Shown: positions 7,567-16,180 of the stretch, one piece after another | Position numbering within the stretch: the stretch's first letter is position 1 | Layout of the letters: every line of letters starts with the position of its first letter | Source: Actinomycetota bacterium | GTDB lineage: Bacteria; Actinomycetota; Thermoleophilia; Gaiellales; Gaiellaceae | Assembly (NCBI GenBank): GCA_005884005.1 | Contig: VAWI01000012.1 | Span: 444 to 64,443 of the forward strand | Length of the DNA: 64,000 nt | Reading direction: 5' to 3' | The notes under the pieces: model-generated | Seen by the model: only the letters and a program-made list of their open reading frames with translations | Database searches by the model: none | What the model was told of the DNA's origin: nothing | Translations under genes and position numbers: made by a program

Positions 7567-9060
7567 TTGAGGGCAAAAGGTTTCACCGCAATCGTAGCCA
7601 TCGGGCTCCTGTTGATGGGGGGGAACGCAGCCGCGGCGCCGCGGGTGGCCGTGCGCGTCGTTCCGCTCTTCTCGCCGGAGCAGTACGCCTCACGCGGCGC
7701 GGTCGGCTCGATGGTTCCGGCCTCCGGCTCGACGGTCAGCCGCAGAACGGCGCTTCTCTCGCTCACGCACGGGAAGCTCGAGAACTCCCTGCTCGGCGGG
7801 AAACCGGGCGGCAAGCCGTTGATCTCGCTCGGCGGTCCCTCGGCACCGGTGATGATCTACGTCACGCTTCCTCCACCCGGGAAGCACCACAACCTCGACC
7901 GCTATCCGATCGCGATCCTCGGGGGCGGCTACCACGGCCTGCTGCTCTCGAGCTCGACGCATGTTCCGGGACTTGTCTCAATCGCAGATGTGGCGCCGAC
8001 GGTGCGCTCGCTCGAGCGCGGCACGAAGCCGATCCTGACCTCGCGTCCAGCCGGGGACGCCCCGACGCAGCTCGAGACGATGAACGCGCGGCTGAACGCG
8101 GCTCACTTCGCGCGCAAGACGAGCAACCGGGTGCTGATCGGGCTCGTGTTCGGATTTTCCGCACTCGCCTGGCTGCTCCGCTCGCCGCTCTTCGCCCGCG
8201 CGAGCCTGCTTTCGATTCCGGCGATGGTCCTCGCCTCGGCGGTCGCCTCGGCGCTCCACCTCGAGCACGCGGTCGCGTTTTGGAGCGGAGCGATCGCGCT
8301 CGCCTTGACGATGCCGCTCGCGTTCGGAGCGCGCACGCGCCGCGCCTTCGCGGTCGCCCTGGCTGTGCTGCTCGGCGCCTACACGGTCTTTCTCGGCGTC
8401 TCGCCGGCCACCGTCTCCCTTGCCGCACTCGGCCCGCACCCCGAAGGCGGCGGGCGCTTCTTCGGACTCACGAACCAGGTGGAAACGCTGCTCCTCGCCC
8501 CCGCACTCGCGCTGGGCGCCCTCGTCGAGCTGCCGCTGCTCGCGGTCGTCGCGCTCGCATCGCTCGTCGTCGTCGGGTGGAGTCGCCTGGGCGCGGACGG
8601 AGGCGGCCTGATCGTCTATGCGGCGGGCTTCGCGACGCTGGGGCTGCTCGGCCTCCGCGGCCGCGTCACATTCGCTCGTGCCGCGCTCGCCGGCGCCGGC
8701 GTGATTGCTGTCGGCCTGATACTGGTCGGACTCGACGCCCTGACCGGCGGCTCGAGCCACGTCACGCACGCAGTCGGTGGCGGCCCCGGTGGTCTCCTCT
8801 CCGACCTGGGCCACAGGCTCCACCTCTCCTGGCGCGGGATCGCGAACAAGACCGACCATCTCGAGATCGCGGTGGTCTCGTTCGTCACGCTCCTCGTGCT
8901 TGCCGTGCTGCGACCGCGCTCGCGGACGCTTGATTCACTGCTCGTCGCGCTGGCCGTGTCGCTCGCGGTCAACGACTCGGGCTTCGACATCCTCCGCTTC
9001 GGCGCGCTCGTGGCGATTGCCGTTTTTACCTGGAGCCGAACCGTAGCCCTGCGTGATTAG
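7567..9060 (+). CDS. Polytopic membrane protein with short phosphatase-like ectodomain remnant
   Basis: 497 residues from TTG 7567, which places a clean signal sequence (FTAIVAIGLLLMGG...AAAAP) at the start; TTG 7540 overlaps htpX. Residues about 25-180 are extracytoplasmic and contain GLVSIADVAPTVRSL, a phrase typical of the end of alkaline-phosphatase/sulfatase-like domains, but the catalytic N-terminal part of such domains is missing. The rest holds roughly ten membrane helices with conserved PEGGGRFFGLTNQVETLL and GGSSHVTHAVGGG loops. Function is unknown; it looks like a shortened member of an actinobacterial phosphatase-like membrane family. Confidence 0.6.
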   Translation: MRAKGFTAIVAIGLLLMGGNAAAAPRVAVRVVPLFSPEQYASRGAVGSMVPASGSTVSRRTALLSLTHGKLENSLLGGKPGGKPLISLGGPSAPVMIYVTLPPPGKHHNLDRYPIAILGGGYHGLLLSSSTHVPGLVSIADVAPTVRSLERGTKPILTSRPAGDAPTQLETMNARLNAAHFARKTSNRVLIGLVFGFSALAWLLRSPLFARASLLSIPAMVLASAVASALHLEHAVAFWSGAIALALTMPLAFGARTRRAFAVALAVLLGAYTVFLGVSPATVSLAALGPHPEGGGRFFGLTNQVETLLLAPALALGALVELPLLAVVALASLVVVGWSRLGADGGGLIVYAAGFATLGLLGLRGRVTFARAALAGAGVIAVGLILVGLDALTGGSSHVTHAVGGGPGGLLSDLGHRLHLSWRGIANKTDHLEIAVVSFVTLLVLAVLRPRSRTLDSLLVALAVSLAVNDSGFDILRFGALVAIAVFTWSRTVALRD

Positions 9061-9071
9061 ACTCACGCCCC

Positions 9072-9494
9072 ATGCGTGTCGCCGTCGCAGTCCTCGCCGG
9101 AGCCTCGGCACTGCTGGTCGCCGGTTGCGGTTCCCAAGGCGTAGTGCTTCCAACCGCAAACGGCGTCAGCGGCACGCTGCCGAAGCAGAAGACGACGCCG
9201 GCGCTTGCCAAGGGTGATCCGGCTGCGGGCAAGAAGCTGTTCGCGTCGGAGGGCTGCACCGGTTGCCACACCTACGGGCCCGCCGGCTCTAACGCAACAA
9301 TCGGGCCCGACCTCGACAAGCTTCCGCAGTACGCGAAGCAGGCAAATCAGGGCTCCCTGCAGCAGTTCGTCGAGACCTCCATCACGAGCCCTGGGAACTA
9401 CATTCAGCCGGGTTACCAAAACGTGATGCCGACGACATACGCCAACCTGCCGCCGAAGCAGATCGCAGACCTCGTCGCGTTCCTGACGCAATAG
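9072..9494 (+). CDS. Cytochrome c lipoprotein
   Basis: 140 residues. The lipobox LLVAGC puts the lipidated Cys at residue 19. The haem site is CTGCH at 62-66 and a likely distal methionine is Met119 in YQNVMP, as in class I cytochromes c. It starts 11 bp after the preceding membrane protein gene and ends seven bases before serS, so it may be cotranscribed with both. It would carry electrons at the outer face of the membrane; the partner oxidase is not in the window. Confidence 0.92.
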   Translation: MRVAVAVLAGASALLVAGCGSQGVVLPTANGVSGTLPKQKTTPALAKGDPAAGKKLFASEGCTGCHTYGPAGSNATIGPDLDKLPQYAKQANQGSLQQFVETSITSPGNYIQPGYQNVMPTTYANLPPKQIADLVAFLTQ

Positions 9495-9501
9495 CGGCCA
9501 C

Positions 9502-10719
9502 TTGATCGACGCGAAGGCCGCGCGCAACGACCCCGACAGTTATCGGGCCGCGCTCGCGCGGAAGGGCGCAGCCGAGGGCTTCGATGCCTGGCTCGAAGCC
9601 GACGAGCGCTGGCGCGAGCTCGTGCCGAGGGTGGACGACCTCCGCTCGCGTCAGAAGCAGCAGGGCAAGCCCACACCTGAGCAGGTCGAGGAGCTGAAGC
9701 TGGTCAAGGAGGAGCTGCGCGAGACCGAGGAGCGGCTCGGCGCCGCGGCCGCCGCTCGTGACGCCGCCCTGGAAGCACTGCCCAACCCGCCGCATCCGGA
9801 CGTTCCCGACGGCGAGACCGAAGACGACGCCGTCGAGATCCGCCGCTGGGGCGAGCCGCCGAAGCTCGAGCGCCCGCGCGACCACCTCGAGCTCGGCCGC
9901 TTCGAGATGGAGCGCGCGGCGCGCCTGTCAGGCTCGCGGTTCGGCTACATCGTCGGCGACTCGGCGCTCCTCGAGCAGGCGATCTTCCGCCTTGCCGTCT
10001 CACGCCTGGTCGACGGTGGGTTCACGCTGATGCGCCCGCCGGTCCTCGTCCGGGAGCAGGCGATGTACGGCACCGGCTTCTTCCCGACCGAGAAGTCGAA
10101 CATCTACGAGATCCCTAGCGACGGGCTCTACCTGACGGGAACCTCCGAGGTCGCTCTGGCCGGGTTCCACATGGATGAGATCCTCGAAGCCGAGTCGATG
10201 CCCCTCCACTATGCGGCCTATTCGACCTGTTTCCGCCGCGAGGCGGGCGCCGCCGGCAAGGACACGCGCGGAATGTTCCGGGTCCACCAGTTCGACAAGG
10301 TCGAGATGTTCGTCTACTGCCGGCCCGAGGAATCCTGGGGTGAGCACGAACGGCTGCTCGCGATCGAGGAAGAGCTCGTCCAGACCGTCGGCCTGCCCTA
10401 CCGCGTCGTCGACGTAGCGGCCGGCGACCTCGGTGCGCCTGCCGCCCGCAAGTACGACGTCGAGGCCTGGTTCCCGAGCCAGGAGCGATACCGCGAGATC
10501 ACGTCCTGCTCGAATACGACCGACTTCCAGGCGCGCCGCCTCCAGATCCGCTTCCGCGCGAACGGCGGACCGCAGCCTGTGCACACTCTCAACGGCACCG
10601 CGGCGACCGACCGCTGGCTGCTCGCCGTCCTCGAGAACTTCCAACGCGAGGACGGGTCGGTGGAGGTTCCGGCGGCGCTTCGGGCGCACGGAGCGCCCGC
10701 GGAGATCAGGCCGACTTAG
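9502..10719 (+). CDS. serS: Seryl-tRNA synthetase
   Basis: 405 residues from TTG 9502. An N-terminal long-arm coiled coil (about 25-95) that grips the long variable arm of tRNA-Ser is followed by the class II catalytic core: motif 2 FRREAGAAGKDTRG near residue 244, and motif 3 GTAATDRWLLAVLEN near 365. The tail VPAALRAHG is typical. It charges tRNA-Ser with serine. Four serine tRNA genes follow within 33 kb. The 3' end overlaps the convergent coiled-coil gene by 14 bp. Confidence 0.97.
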   Translation: MIDAKAARNDPDSYRAALARKGAAEGFDAWLEADERWRELVPRVDDLRSRQKQQGKPTPEQVEELKLVKEELRETEERLGAAAAARDAALEALPNPPHPDVPDGETEDDAVEIRRWGEPPKLERPRDHLELGRFEMERAARLSGSRFGYIVGDSALLEQAIFRLAVSRLVDGGFTLMRPPVLVREQAMYGTGFFPTEKSNIYEIPSDGLYLTGTSEVALAGFHMDEILEAESMPLHYAAYSTCFRREAGAAGKDTRGMFRVHQFDKVEMFVYCRPEESWGEHERLLAIEEELVQTVGLPYRVVDVAAGDLGAPAARKYDVEAWFPSQERYREITSCSNTTDFQARRLQIRFRANGGPQPVHTLNGTAATDRWLLAVLENFQREDGSVEVPAALRAHGAPAEIRPT

Positions 10720-11773
10720 CTTGTTGGGGCGCGGGGGCGCTGACGTGAAGTCGGCGCCGCTGCTCGAGATCGCCCTCCGCCGCGTCAAGAGCCTGCTCGC
10801 GAGCGCTCAGGCTCTGCTCGAAGCGCTCGAGCTCCTTCTCCCGAAGGTCGAGGGCCCGCTGCCGGCGCTCGACGGACGCTTCGAGATCGGCGGCGTGCGC
10901 CTCGCGCGTGCCGAGGCCCTGTTCCGCGATCGCCAGCCAAGCGCCGCGCTCGGTCACCTCGGAGGAGAGCTGCTTCAGGTGGGCCTCGCGCTCGTCGAGC
11001 TCGGCAAGCTGCTGCTGCGCCTGCTCGAGGCGACGCTGCTCCTCGCGGAGATCGCGCAGCCCATTCGCGACCCTTGCCTCGGCGATGGCGAGCTGGCCCG
11101 CGCGGCCTTCGAGCTTTGCTGCCAGCCGCTGGATGCGGGGCTCGCGCTCGTCGACTTCCGCGGCGCTGCGCCGAGCGGCTTCCTCGCGCGGTTCGAGCTC
11201 CGCGAGCCGCCGCTCCGCCTCCACAAGCAGCTTCTCCGCGCGCACCTGGTCGGCCTCTAAGCGGACCCGGAGCCGAGTTAACTCGGCCTCGCGCGGAGCC
11301 AGCTCAGCCACCGCCGCTTCGCGCGCCTCGAGCTCGGCGAGTTTGCGCCTCACCTCTTGTTCCCGCTCCGTCACGCGCTGCTCGCGCTCGGCCAGCCGCA
11401 CCTCGGTCGCGGCGACCCATTCGCTCCGCTCGTCAACCTCGACGAGCCGTGCGCTTACCTCGGCCTGAATGCTCTCGAGCTCGACGAGCTGGCGTCGCCC
11501 GGCCTCGACCCCTGCCTCGGCATCTCGGACGAGCCCTTCTCTACGCCGGAAACCTTCCGCCGAGTCGGCAAGCGCATGCTCGCGCTCGGCGAGATCCGCT
11601 TCCTGCGCGGCCAGCTCGTTCGACCGTTCGCCCAGCTCCTCCCACAGCGCGGCGACGCGAGCGCTTCGATCCTCGAGCTCGTCCGCGCGCTGGCGTGTCG
11701 CCTCCTCGCCGCGCCGCTCGCGCTCAGCGAGCGCCTGCCACGCAGCCTCCAGTTCCCCTTGGTCGGCGGGCAT
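10706..11773 (-). CDS. Long coiled-coil protein of unknown function
   Basis: 355 residues, almost wholly Glu/Arg/Ala/Leu with heptad spacing and recurring blocks such as LAEREQRVTEREQEV and AELEPREEAARRSAAEVDEREPR. No membrane segment, signal or enzymatic motif is visible. ATG 11773 is chosen over the TTG at 11782 because GGAG is better spaced. The DNA is internally repetitive, consistent with growth by duplication. A cytoskeletal or scaffold role is possible but not shown. It lies tail to tail with serS. Confidence 0.7.
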   Translation of the reverse strand: MPADQGELEAAWQALAERERRGEEATRQRADELEDRSARVAALWEELGERSNELAAQEADLAEREHALADSAEGFRRREGLVRDAEAGVEAGRRQLVELESIQAEVSARLVEVDERSEWVAATEVRLAEREQRVTEREQEVRRKLAELEAREAAVAELAPREAELTRLRVRLEADQVRAEKLLVEAERRLAELEPREEAARRSAAEVDEREPRIQRLAAKLEGRAGQLAIAEARVANGLRDLREEQRRLEQAQQQLAELDEREAHLKQLSSEVTERGAWLAIAEQGLGTREAHAADLEASVERRQRALDLREKELERFEQSLSAREQALDAAEGDLEQRRRLHVSAPAPQQAKSA

Positions 11774-11815
11774 CGTCTTCAATTCTCCGTCATGCCCCGG
11801 CTACCCTTCTCGCTC

Positions 11816-11850
11816 GGCGGGGTGCCGGAGCGGTCGAACGGGGCGGTCTT
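11816..11850 (+). repeat. Duplicated 5' half of tRNA-Ser(UGA)
   Basis: Thirty-five bases identical to 11961-11995, the first 35 nt of the intact tRNA, 145 bp upstream of it. The copy stops inside the anticodon loop. It is followed by a 110-bp insert containing a hairpin element related to those at 27933 and 31350. It cannot make a tRNA. Confidence 0.9.
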
Positions 11851-11856
11851 TCAAAT

Positions 11857-11947
11857 GGAGGAACCCTTGGTTTCCCCTTTTGCCCCCTCCTTTGGCCGAA
11901 AAGACGGGTTGCCGCAGCGAGCGGAGGCGAGCAAAGCCCGCCTCCGC
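11857..11947. repeat. Dispersed hairpin element, copy A
   Basis: Begins GGAGGAACCCTTGGTTTCC, then GCCCCCTCCTTTGG and, after about 30 bases, a long GC hairpin with stem GCGGAGGCG/CGCCTCCGC around an AGCAAAGC core. Copies B (27933) and C (31350) have the same order: GGGGGAAACC...GGTTTCC-type palindrome, GCCCCCTTCT block, then a CGGGC-RAA-GCCCG hairpin. Confidence 0.7.
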
Positions 11948-11960
11948 GACAATGTGGGCC

Positions 11961-12049
11961 GGCGGGGTGCCGGAGCGGTCGAACGGGGCGGTCTTGAAAA
12001 CCGCTGGCGGCCGAAAGGTCGCCCGTGGGTTCAAATCCCACCCCCGCCG
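11961..12049 (+). tRNA. tRNA-Ser (anticodon UGA)
   Basis: 89 nt with acceptor GGCGGGG/CCCCGCC, discriminator G, anticodon stem-loop GCGGT-CTTGAAA-ACCGC, a long variable arm (GGCGGCCGAAAGGTCGCC) and T arm GTGGG/CCCAC. CCA is not encoded. The 5' half is duplicated upstream at 11816-11850. Reads UCA and wobble codons. Confidence 0.95.
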
Positions 12050-12337
12050 CTTCGCTCGTTGCAAATGCACAAAATCATCAGCGCATGCTCAACCGCCCGC
12101 TCTTCACTGGGCTTTCCGGGGAGAGCCGGGGCCTGGGCGATACGAAGAGCTACGGCTCCTCTTCCAGCCTGGCCTTGGGGAAGGGGGGCTTCGACCCAAG
12201 GTCGATAAAACCCCGGCTCGTCAGGCCTATCGACCGCAAACACGTCGAGCTTGAAGGGCAGCGCACTTCAGTGGTTTGAATTAACCCGGCCGCTGTCTGT
12301 CCCTGCGCGTGGTGAAAAGCAATAGCTCGGCCATTCC

Positions 12338-13351
12338 TTATTTCAGCCCGATCACCATCGAGTCAGGGCCGACCAGATGCTCTGCGCGCGTGCTCTTGAA
12401 GCCGGCCTCGGTCAACCACCCCATGCAGTCGGTGGCCGTGTAGTCGAAGCCGCCCTCTGTTTCGATCAGCATGTTGAGGCTCATCAGGAGCCCAAACGCG
12501 TTTTCGGACCGGTCGTCGTCGATGATGGCTTCGTAGACGATCAGCGCACCGCCGTCCGGAAGCGCCGCATGCGCCTTGCCGATGAGTGCCTGCTTCTCCT
12601 CTAGATTCCAATCGTGGAGGACATGTCCGAGGACGTGTACGTCCGCTTCCGGGAGGTCGTCCGAGAAGAAATCGCCGCCGACGAACTGCAACCTTCCTTT
12701 CAGACCGTTCTGCTCGACATACTCCTCGAAGACCGGCGCCACCTCGGGGAGGTCGAAGCCAATGCCTGTGAGGTGCGGGTTTCCGAGGGCTATCTGCACA
12801 GCAAGGTCACCTTGCGCGGTTCCGATATCGGCGAAGCTTCGATACTCGCGCCAAGGGAACTGCCTTGCGATTGCCAGATTGGCGCCGTGGCTGAGCCCGG
12901 ACATCGCAGCCAGGAACTCCCTTAGGCGGCGCGGATCGGCGTAGAGCGCGTCGAAGAAGGGCGTATCGCCTGTCTTTGCCTCATTCTGGAGCTGCCCGGT
13001 CCGTAGCGCTTCGGTGAGATGGCGCCAGAATCCGTACAAGCGGTGATTGGCCATCTCCAGGAGCCCGCCGACATACGAAGGCTTGCGTTTGTCGAGGAAG
13101 AGGTCTGTGCTTGGCGTGTTCGAGTAGACGCCATCGCGACGTTCGAGAAAGCCCAATGCGACGAGAGCGTCCAGAAAATCCCGGTACGCCCGCGCATGAA
13201 GGCCAAGCCTGTCCCTGACGGCTTCAGCGTCCTCGGGGTGTCTCGCGAGCTCGGTGAAGAGCTCCATCTCGACTGCGCTAAGAAGCACCTTTGAGGCCCA
13301 GAACCCAAGGCCGACCTGCAGGATGTGCTCCGGTGTCGGTTGGTCAGGCAC
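12338..13351 (-). CDS. SAM-dependent methyltransferase with dimerisation domain
   Basis: 337 residues in the plant-COMT/CrtF-like family. An N-terminal winged-helix dimerisation domain (about 15-95: [20 protein letters not shown]) precedes a Rossmann methyltransferase domain with [17 protein letters not shown] at about 168-184 (glycine-rich SAM loop), GFDLPEV (acidic end of strand 2) and [16 protein letters not shown] (catalytic-region histidine). These enzymes methylate oxygen atoms of polyketides, phenolics or carotenoids; the substrate cannot be read from the sequence and no biosynthetic cluster surrounds it. It stands alone on the minus strand between tRNA-Ser(UGA) and a 420-bp gap. Confidence 0.88.
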   Translation of the reverse strand: MPDQPTPEHILQVGLGFWASKVLLSAVEMELFTELARHPEDAEAVRDRLGLHARAYRDFLDALVALGFLERRDGVYSNTPSTDLFLDKRKPSYVGGLLEMANHRLYGFWRHLTEALRTGQLQNEAKTGDTPFFDALYADPRRLREFLAAMSGLSHGANLAIARQFPWREYRSFADIGTAQGDLAVQIALGNPHLTGIGFDLPEVAPVFEEYVEQNGLKGRLQFVGGDFFSDDLPEADVHVLGHVLHDWNLEEKQALIGKAHAALPDGGALIVYEAIIDDDRSENAFGLLMSLNMLIETEGGFDYTATDCMGWLTEAGFKSTRAEHLVGPDSMVIGLK

Positions 13352-13771
13352 CGTCCGCTCCTTCGATTCGACAGTCGATCACGAGCACGCCCGGATCACG
13401 GGCACGATCATGTCAGAGCGCGGATCGAGTCTAGTCGTCTCCTGAAGAGACGCAGGACGGGAGCCTCGCCTACGCCCGCTTCCCCGCGGCGAAGGAGAGT
13501 CGTTACCCGGGCGGATTGCTTCCGGGCGACTAGCTCATGACCAAAGAGGCTTGGGGCGCCTCCTGCGACGGAAGGCGACCCTGGTTGCGTTGTGATCGGG
13601 AGCGGCGACAGGCTTAGCTATGGCGAGCCCACCCGACGCAGCGCTCCCGATCCACATGATCGGTAAGTCGGAGTCGCTTTGCCTGACCCGTTTGGGCTGG
13701 TAAAGGCTCCTGGAAAGCGGACGGGCTACGCCGCGAGCGGAACGGCTCACGCTGCGACCTAGACTCGCGCC
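13352..13771. other. 420 bp with no gene seen
   Basis: No open frame with coding character on either strand. The stretch separates two divergently transcribed genes and presumably carries both promoters; I could not assign operators. Confidence 0.5.
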
Positions 13772-14389
13772 GTGACTCACACGCATCGGATCCCTGCGGC
13801 TTCAGTGATACTCGGGTGCGTATTCGTGCTGACCGCGTGCTCGGCCACTAGACACCCCGCCCAAGCAGCCACGCTCGTCTACGCGAGCGGTCGAATCGGA
13901 AAGCTCCAGATCGGCTCGAGCGGTGCCGGTGCGGTGATCGCGTTTGCCGGCCGACCGGATTCGGATCGACGCGGCCGCCAAGGCAACTTTGGTGTCGTCC
14001 CCTACCGGGCCCTTGGCTACGACTGCTCGCGAGTTGCCTCAAAAGCGGGCTGGCCGCTCAGACCGAAAGGGCCGTACTGCCAAACCGTTTTCTGGATCAA
14101 CCTCCGCACCCGCAGGCTCGGCGACTTCTACACGACCTCACCACGCTACGAGGAAAGCCACGGTGTCCGGATCGGAATGGCAACCGCGACCGCCGAGCGG
14201 GTCCTTCACCAACGCGTCTACGTCGGCTGCGAAGAAAACCTCGGCGAGGGCCTCCTGGCAGTTGCCTTCACCGGCGGTGTCGGCCAGGCCAGCCGGGGCT
14301 CGCCTGGCCTACACCTCGCTGGCGGGCACGTGTACGCCTTCGCAGCCCACGGCGGGCGCAGCGACATCGGCGTCTTCGACTGCCTCTGA
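13772..14389 (+). CDS. Predicted lipoprotein of unknown function
   Basis: 205 residues from GTG 13772. A signal peptide ends in VLTACS, a type II signal peptidase site. The mature part carries a repeated-strand pattern (GRIGKLQIGSSGAGAVIAFAGRPDS..., GVRIGMATATAERVL) reminiscent of small outer-surface proteins with an SmpA/BamE-like RIGxxxxxVxxxxGxPD motif, and at least four cysteines that could form disulfides. No enzymatic motif is seen. Confidence 0.6.
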   Translation: MTHTHRIPAASVILGCVFVLTACSATRHPAQAATLVYASGRIGKLQIGSSGAGAVIAFAGRPDSDRRGRQGNFGVVPYRALGYDCSRVASKAGWPLRPKGPYCQTVFWINLRTRRLGDFYTTSPRYEESHGVRIGMATATAERVLHQRVYVGCEENLGEGLLAVAFTGGVGQASRGSPGLHLAGGHVYAFAAHGGRSDIGVFDCL

Positions 14390-14443
14390 CCGAGGCTCGC
14401 CTATCCCAGGAGGTCGCGTCGCGTGCCGGTCGTGACGGAGCGC

Positions 14444-15229
14444 TTAGCCGGGCGGCCAGCCGCGTCGGTTCTTCCGAACTGTCTGCCGCATCGTGATCAG
14501 ACGGCGCCCGTTCCAGCCCATCCACGTCACCCGCACCCTGCGGTAGCAACAGTGAATACCGGGGCCGCGGTAGTCGACGCCCTCGCGGACGACAAGAGCG
14601 TTGGGGGCGAACGAGATCGTTCCTTGGTCTGAAGAGAGGTCTTTCACGAGCCCCTGGCGGACGCGGTAACCGGCATTGGCGAACAGGTGGTAGGTGCCGC
14701 CGCCGGCACTCCCGTCGGTGTCGAAGAAGACGAGAATCTCGGGTCGCCCGTCACCCGAGATGTCGCCGAGGCTCACGCGGAAGCCCTCGACGCCAACGAC
14801 GTTGTTCACGAGCGTCTCGTACGTGTAGACGCGGTGCCACGCGGCGGCGTTGCCGCGATCGAGCTGCCAGATCGCGATGCCACGGCGCTGCCAGATCGCC
14901 GCCTGACCGTTGCGCGTCAGATGCGCTCGCTCCCAGGTGACGATCAGCTGCCGTGGCTTGCGGCCGACGTAATCCGCACTGTCGAGGGTCGCGTCGCTCG
15001 GAACGGCATTTGAAATAGCGAGCCCGTGCGGATCGGTCGAGCCTTCTACGAGCGTCGGGATCGCTGCCGGGATCCGCCGTGCTGTCCGCGAACCGTTCAC
15101 AACCTCGACTTTCGTTGTCGTCGACAGAACAGTCCGGGTGTGGGCCTCCGAGCGCGTCATCAGCGCGAGACCGAGTCCGCCGCCGAGCCCGATGGCGACA
15201 AGCACTAGCCCGAGCAGGAGACGACGCAT
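14444..15229 (-). CDS. Membrane-anchored secreted protein with VCBS/FG-GAP-like segment
   Basis: 261 residues. An N-terminal signal anchor (LLLGLVLVAIGLGGGLGLAL) is followed by an exported domain. VSLGDISGDGRPEILVFFDTDG at about 152-173 matches the Asp-rich calcium-binding loop of FG-GAP/VCBS repeats, but only one such loop is clear. Near the end is a CC pair (GIHCCYRR). Function unknown. The gene is convergent with the preceding lipoprotein gene. Confidence 0.6.
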   Translation of the reverse strand: MRRLLLGLVLVAIGLGGGLGLALMTRSEAHTRTVLSTTTKVEVVNGSRTARRIPAAIPTLVEGSTDPHGLAISNAVPSDATLDSADYVGRKPRQLIVTWERAHLTRNGQAAIWQRRGIAIWQLDRGNAAAWHRVYTYETLVNNVVGVEGFRVSLGDISGDGRPEILVFFDTDGSAGGGTYHLFANAGYRVRQGLVKDLSSDQGTISFAPNALVVREGVDYRGPGIHCCYRRVRVTWMGWNGRRLITMRQTVRKNRRGWPPG

Positions 15230-15316
15230 GCTCCGACTCTAGGAGCACAGGGACGTAGAGTCGACTTGCCTGCTAGAGGTTCCTCGTGTCGAGCCCAGAA
15301 GAGGGCCCGGCGCGCT

Positions 15317-16159
15317 TCAGGCGGGCAAGCGGCGGCGGCGCCAGAACCACCAGACGGCAGCCAGGGCCGTGGCGGCGTAGAGGTAGCCGATCATGAGATC
15401 GACCACGTAGTGGTTGCCGGTGTAGACGACTGCGAACGACTGGGCAAGTGGATAGATCGCACCGATCCCGAGCGCCCACCAGCGCCAACGCGTCTTCCAC
15501 GCGATCGTGACGACGAAGAGGAAGCAGAGGAAGGCATAGCCGGCATGGAGCGACGGGATCGCCGCGTACGGGTTGGGGTCGATCAACCTCGAGACGGAGA
15601 TCGCGTGGTAGCCGTGCGCGCCGGAGGGATCGGGCGCCGGGTTGTGCGGGATCCGGATCAACCCAGGCAGAAGGCCCTTTTCCCCCGCGGCCCATGGCGG
15701 GGCCGACGGGAAGAGCAGGAAGGTCAGCGCGCCGGCAAACGAGAGTACGAGCATCGTCGCCGCGAAGCGGTAGAAGAGCGCCCTTCGCTTGATCCAGAGC
15801 ACGAAAGCGAGCAGCGGGGGCACGATGAAATGAAGCCGCATTACTGCGAGCACGACCGGGTCGTACCACTGCTGCGTCCCGTTCCAGAGCCAGTGCTGCA
15901 GCGACTCGGAGGGGACGGCCCCGAAGAGGAATTCGTCCGCGTTCAGCTGGGGGAGGTAATAAGGATGGGGACGCAAGAGGTGAGCAATTCCGCGAGACTG
16001 CGCGTAGATCACCAGCAAAGCGGCGAAGGGAACGAAATCGAGCAGATAACGACGTCCCCGGCGCAGCATGAGAGCGGGGACCAGCAGCGCGAGCAGGTAG
16101 CGGTCCGGCGTCAGCCCGAGCCCGAACAGCCAAACCGCGATCCCGAGCGCGAGGATCAA
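15317..16159 (-). CDS. PAP2-family membrane phosphatase (Aur1/Ipt1-like)
   Basis: Six-helix membrane protein. The PAP2 signature is split as usual: AAIPSLHAGYAFL (catalytic His) and, after one helix, YTGNHYVVDLMIGYL (His and Asp). The loop GYHAISVSRLIDPNPYAAIPSLHAG fits inositol-phosphotransferase-like PAP2 proteins acting on lipid phosphates or phospho-sugar lipids. The start is unresolved. TTG 16159 gives a product with a clipped first helix, while the next in-frame starts (TTG about 16372, ATG 16402) would run deep into the divergent glycosyltransferase on the other strand. No canonical codon lies between, see findings. Confidence 0.8.
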   Translation of the reverse strand: MILALGIAVWLFGLGLTPDRYLLALLVPALMLRRGRRYLLDFVPFAALLVIYAQSRGIAHLLRPHPYYLPQLNADEFLFGAVPSESLQHWLWNGTQQWYDPVVLAVMRLHFIVPPLLAFVLWIKRRALFYRFAATMLVLSFAGALTFLLFPSAPPWAAGEKGLLPGLIRIPHNPAPDPSGAHGYHAISVSRLIDPNPYAAIPSLHAGYAFLCFLFVVTIAWKTRWRWWALGIGAIYPLAQSFAVVYTGNHYVVDLMIGYLYAATALAAVWWFWRRRRLPA

Positions 16160-16180
16160 CCCGGCCGACGCGAGCAGCGC

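Noticed and set aside
7978-8859. Long minus-strand frame opposite the membrane protein
   Set aside because: Glu/Arg-rich antisense shadow of a GC-rich coding sequence with no motif or ribosome binding site.
12050-12337. Possible gene between tRNA-Ser(UGA) and the methyltransferase
   Set aside because: Short frames have no coding character, and the stretch has no recognisable protein or RNA.
15266-16180. A long plus-strand open frame continuing upstream of the glycosyltransferase
   Set aside because: It is antisense to the PAP2 gene, has Arg/Gln/Glu-rich low-information sequence and no membrane segments; only the part from about 16181 shows family motifs.
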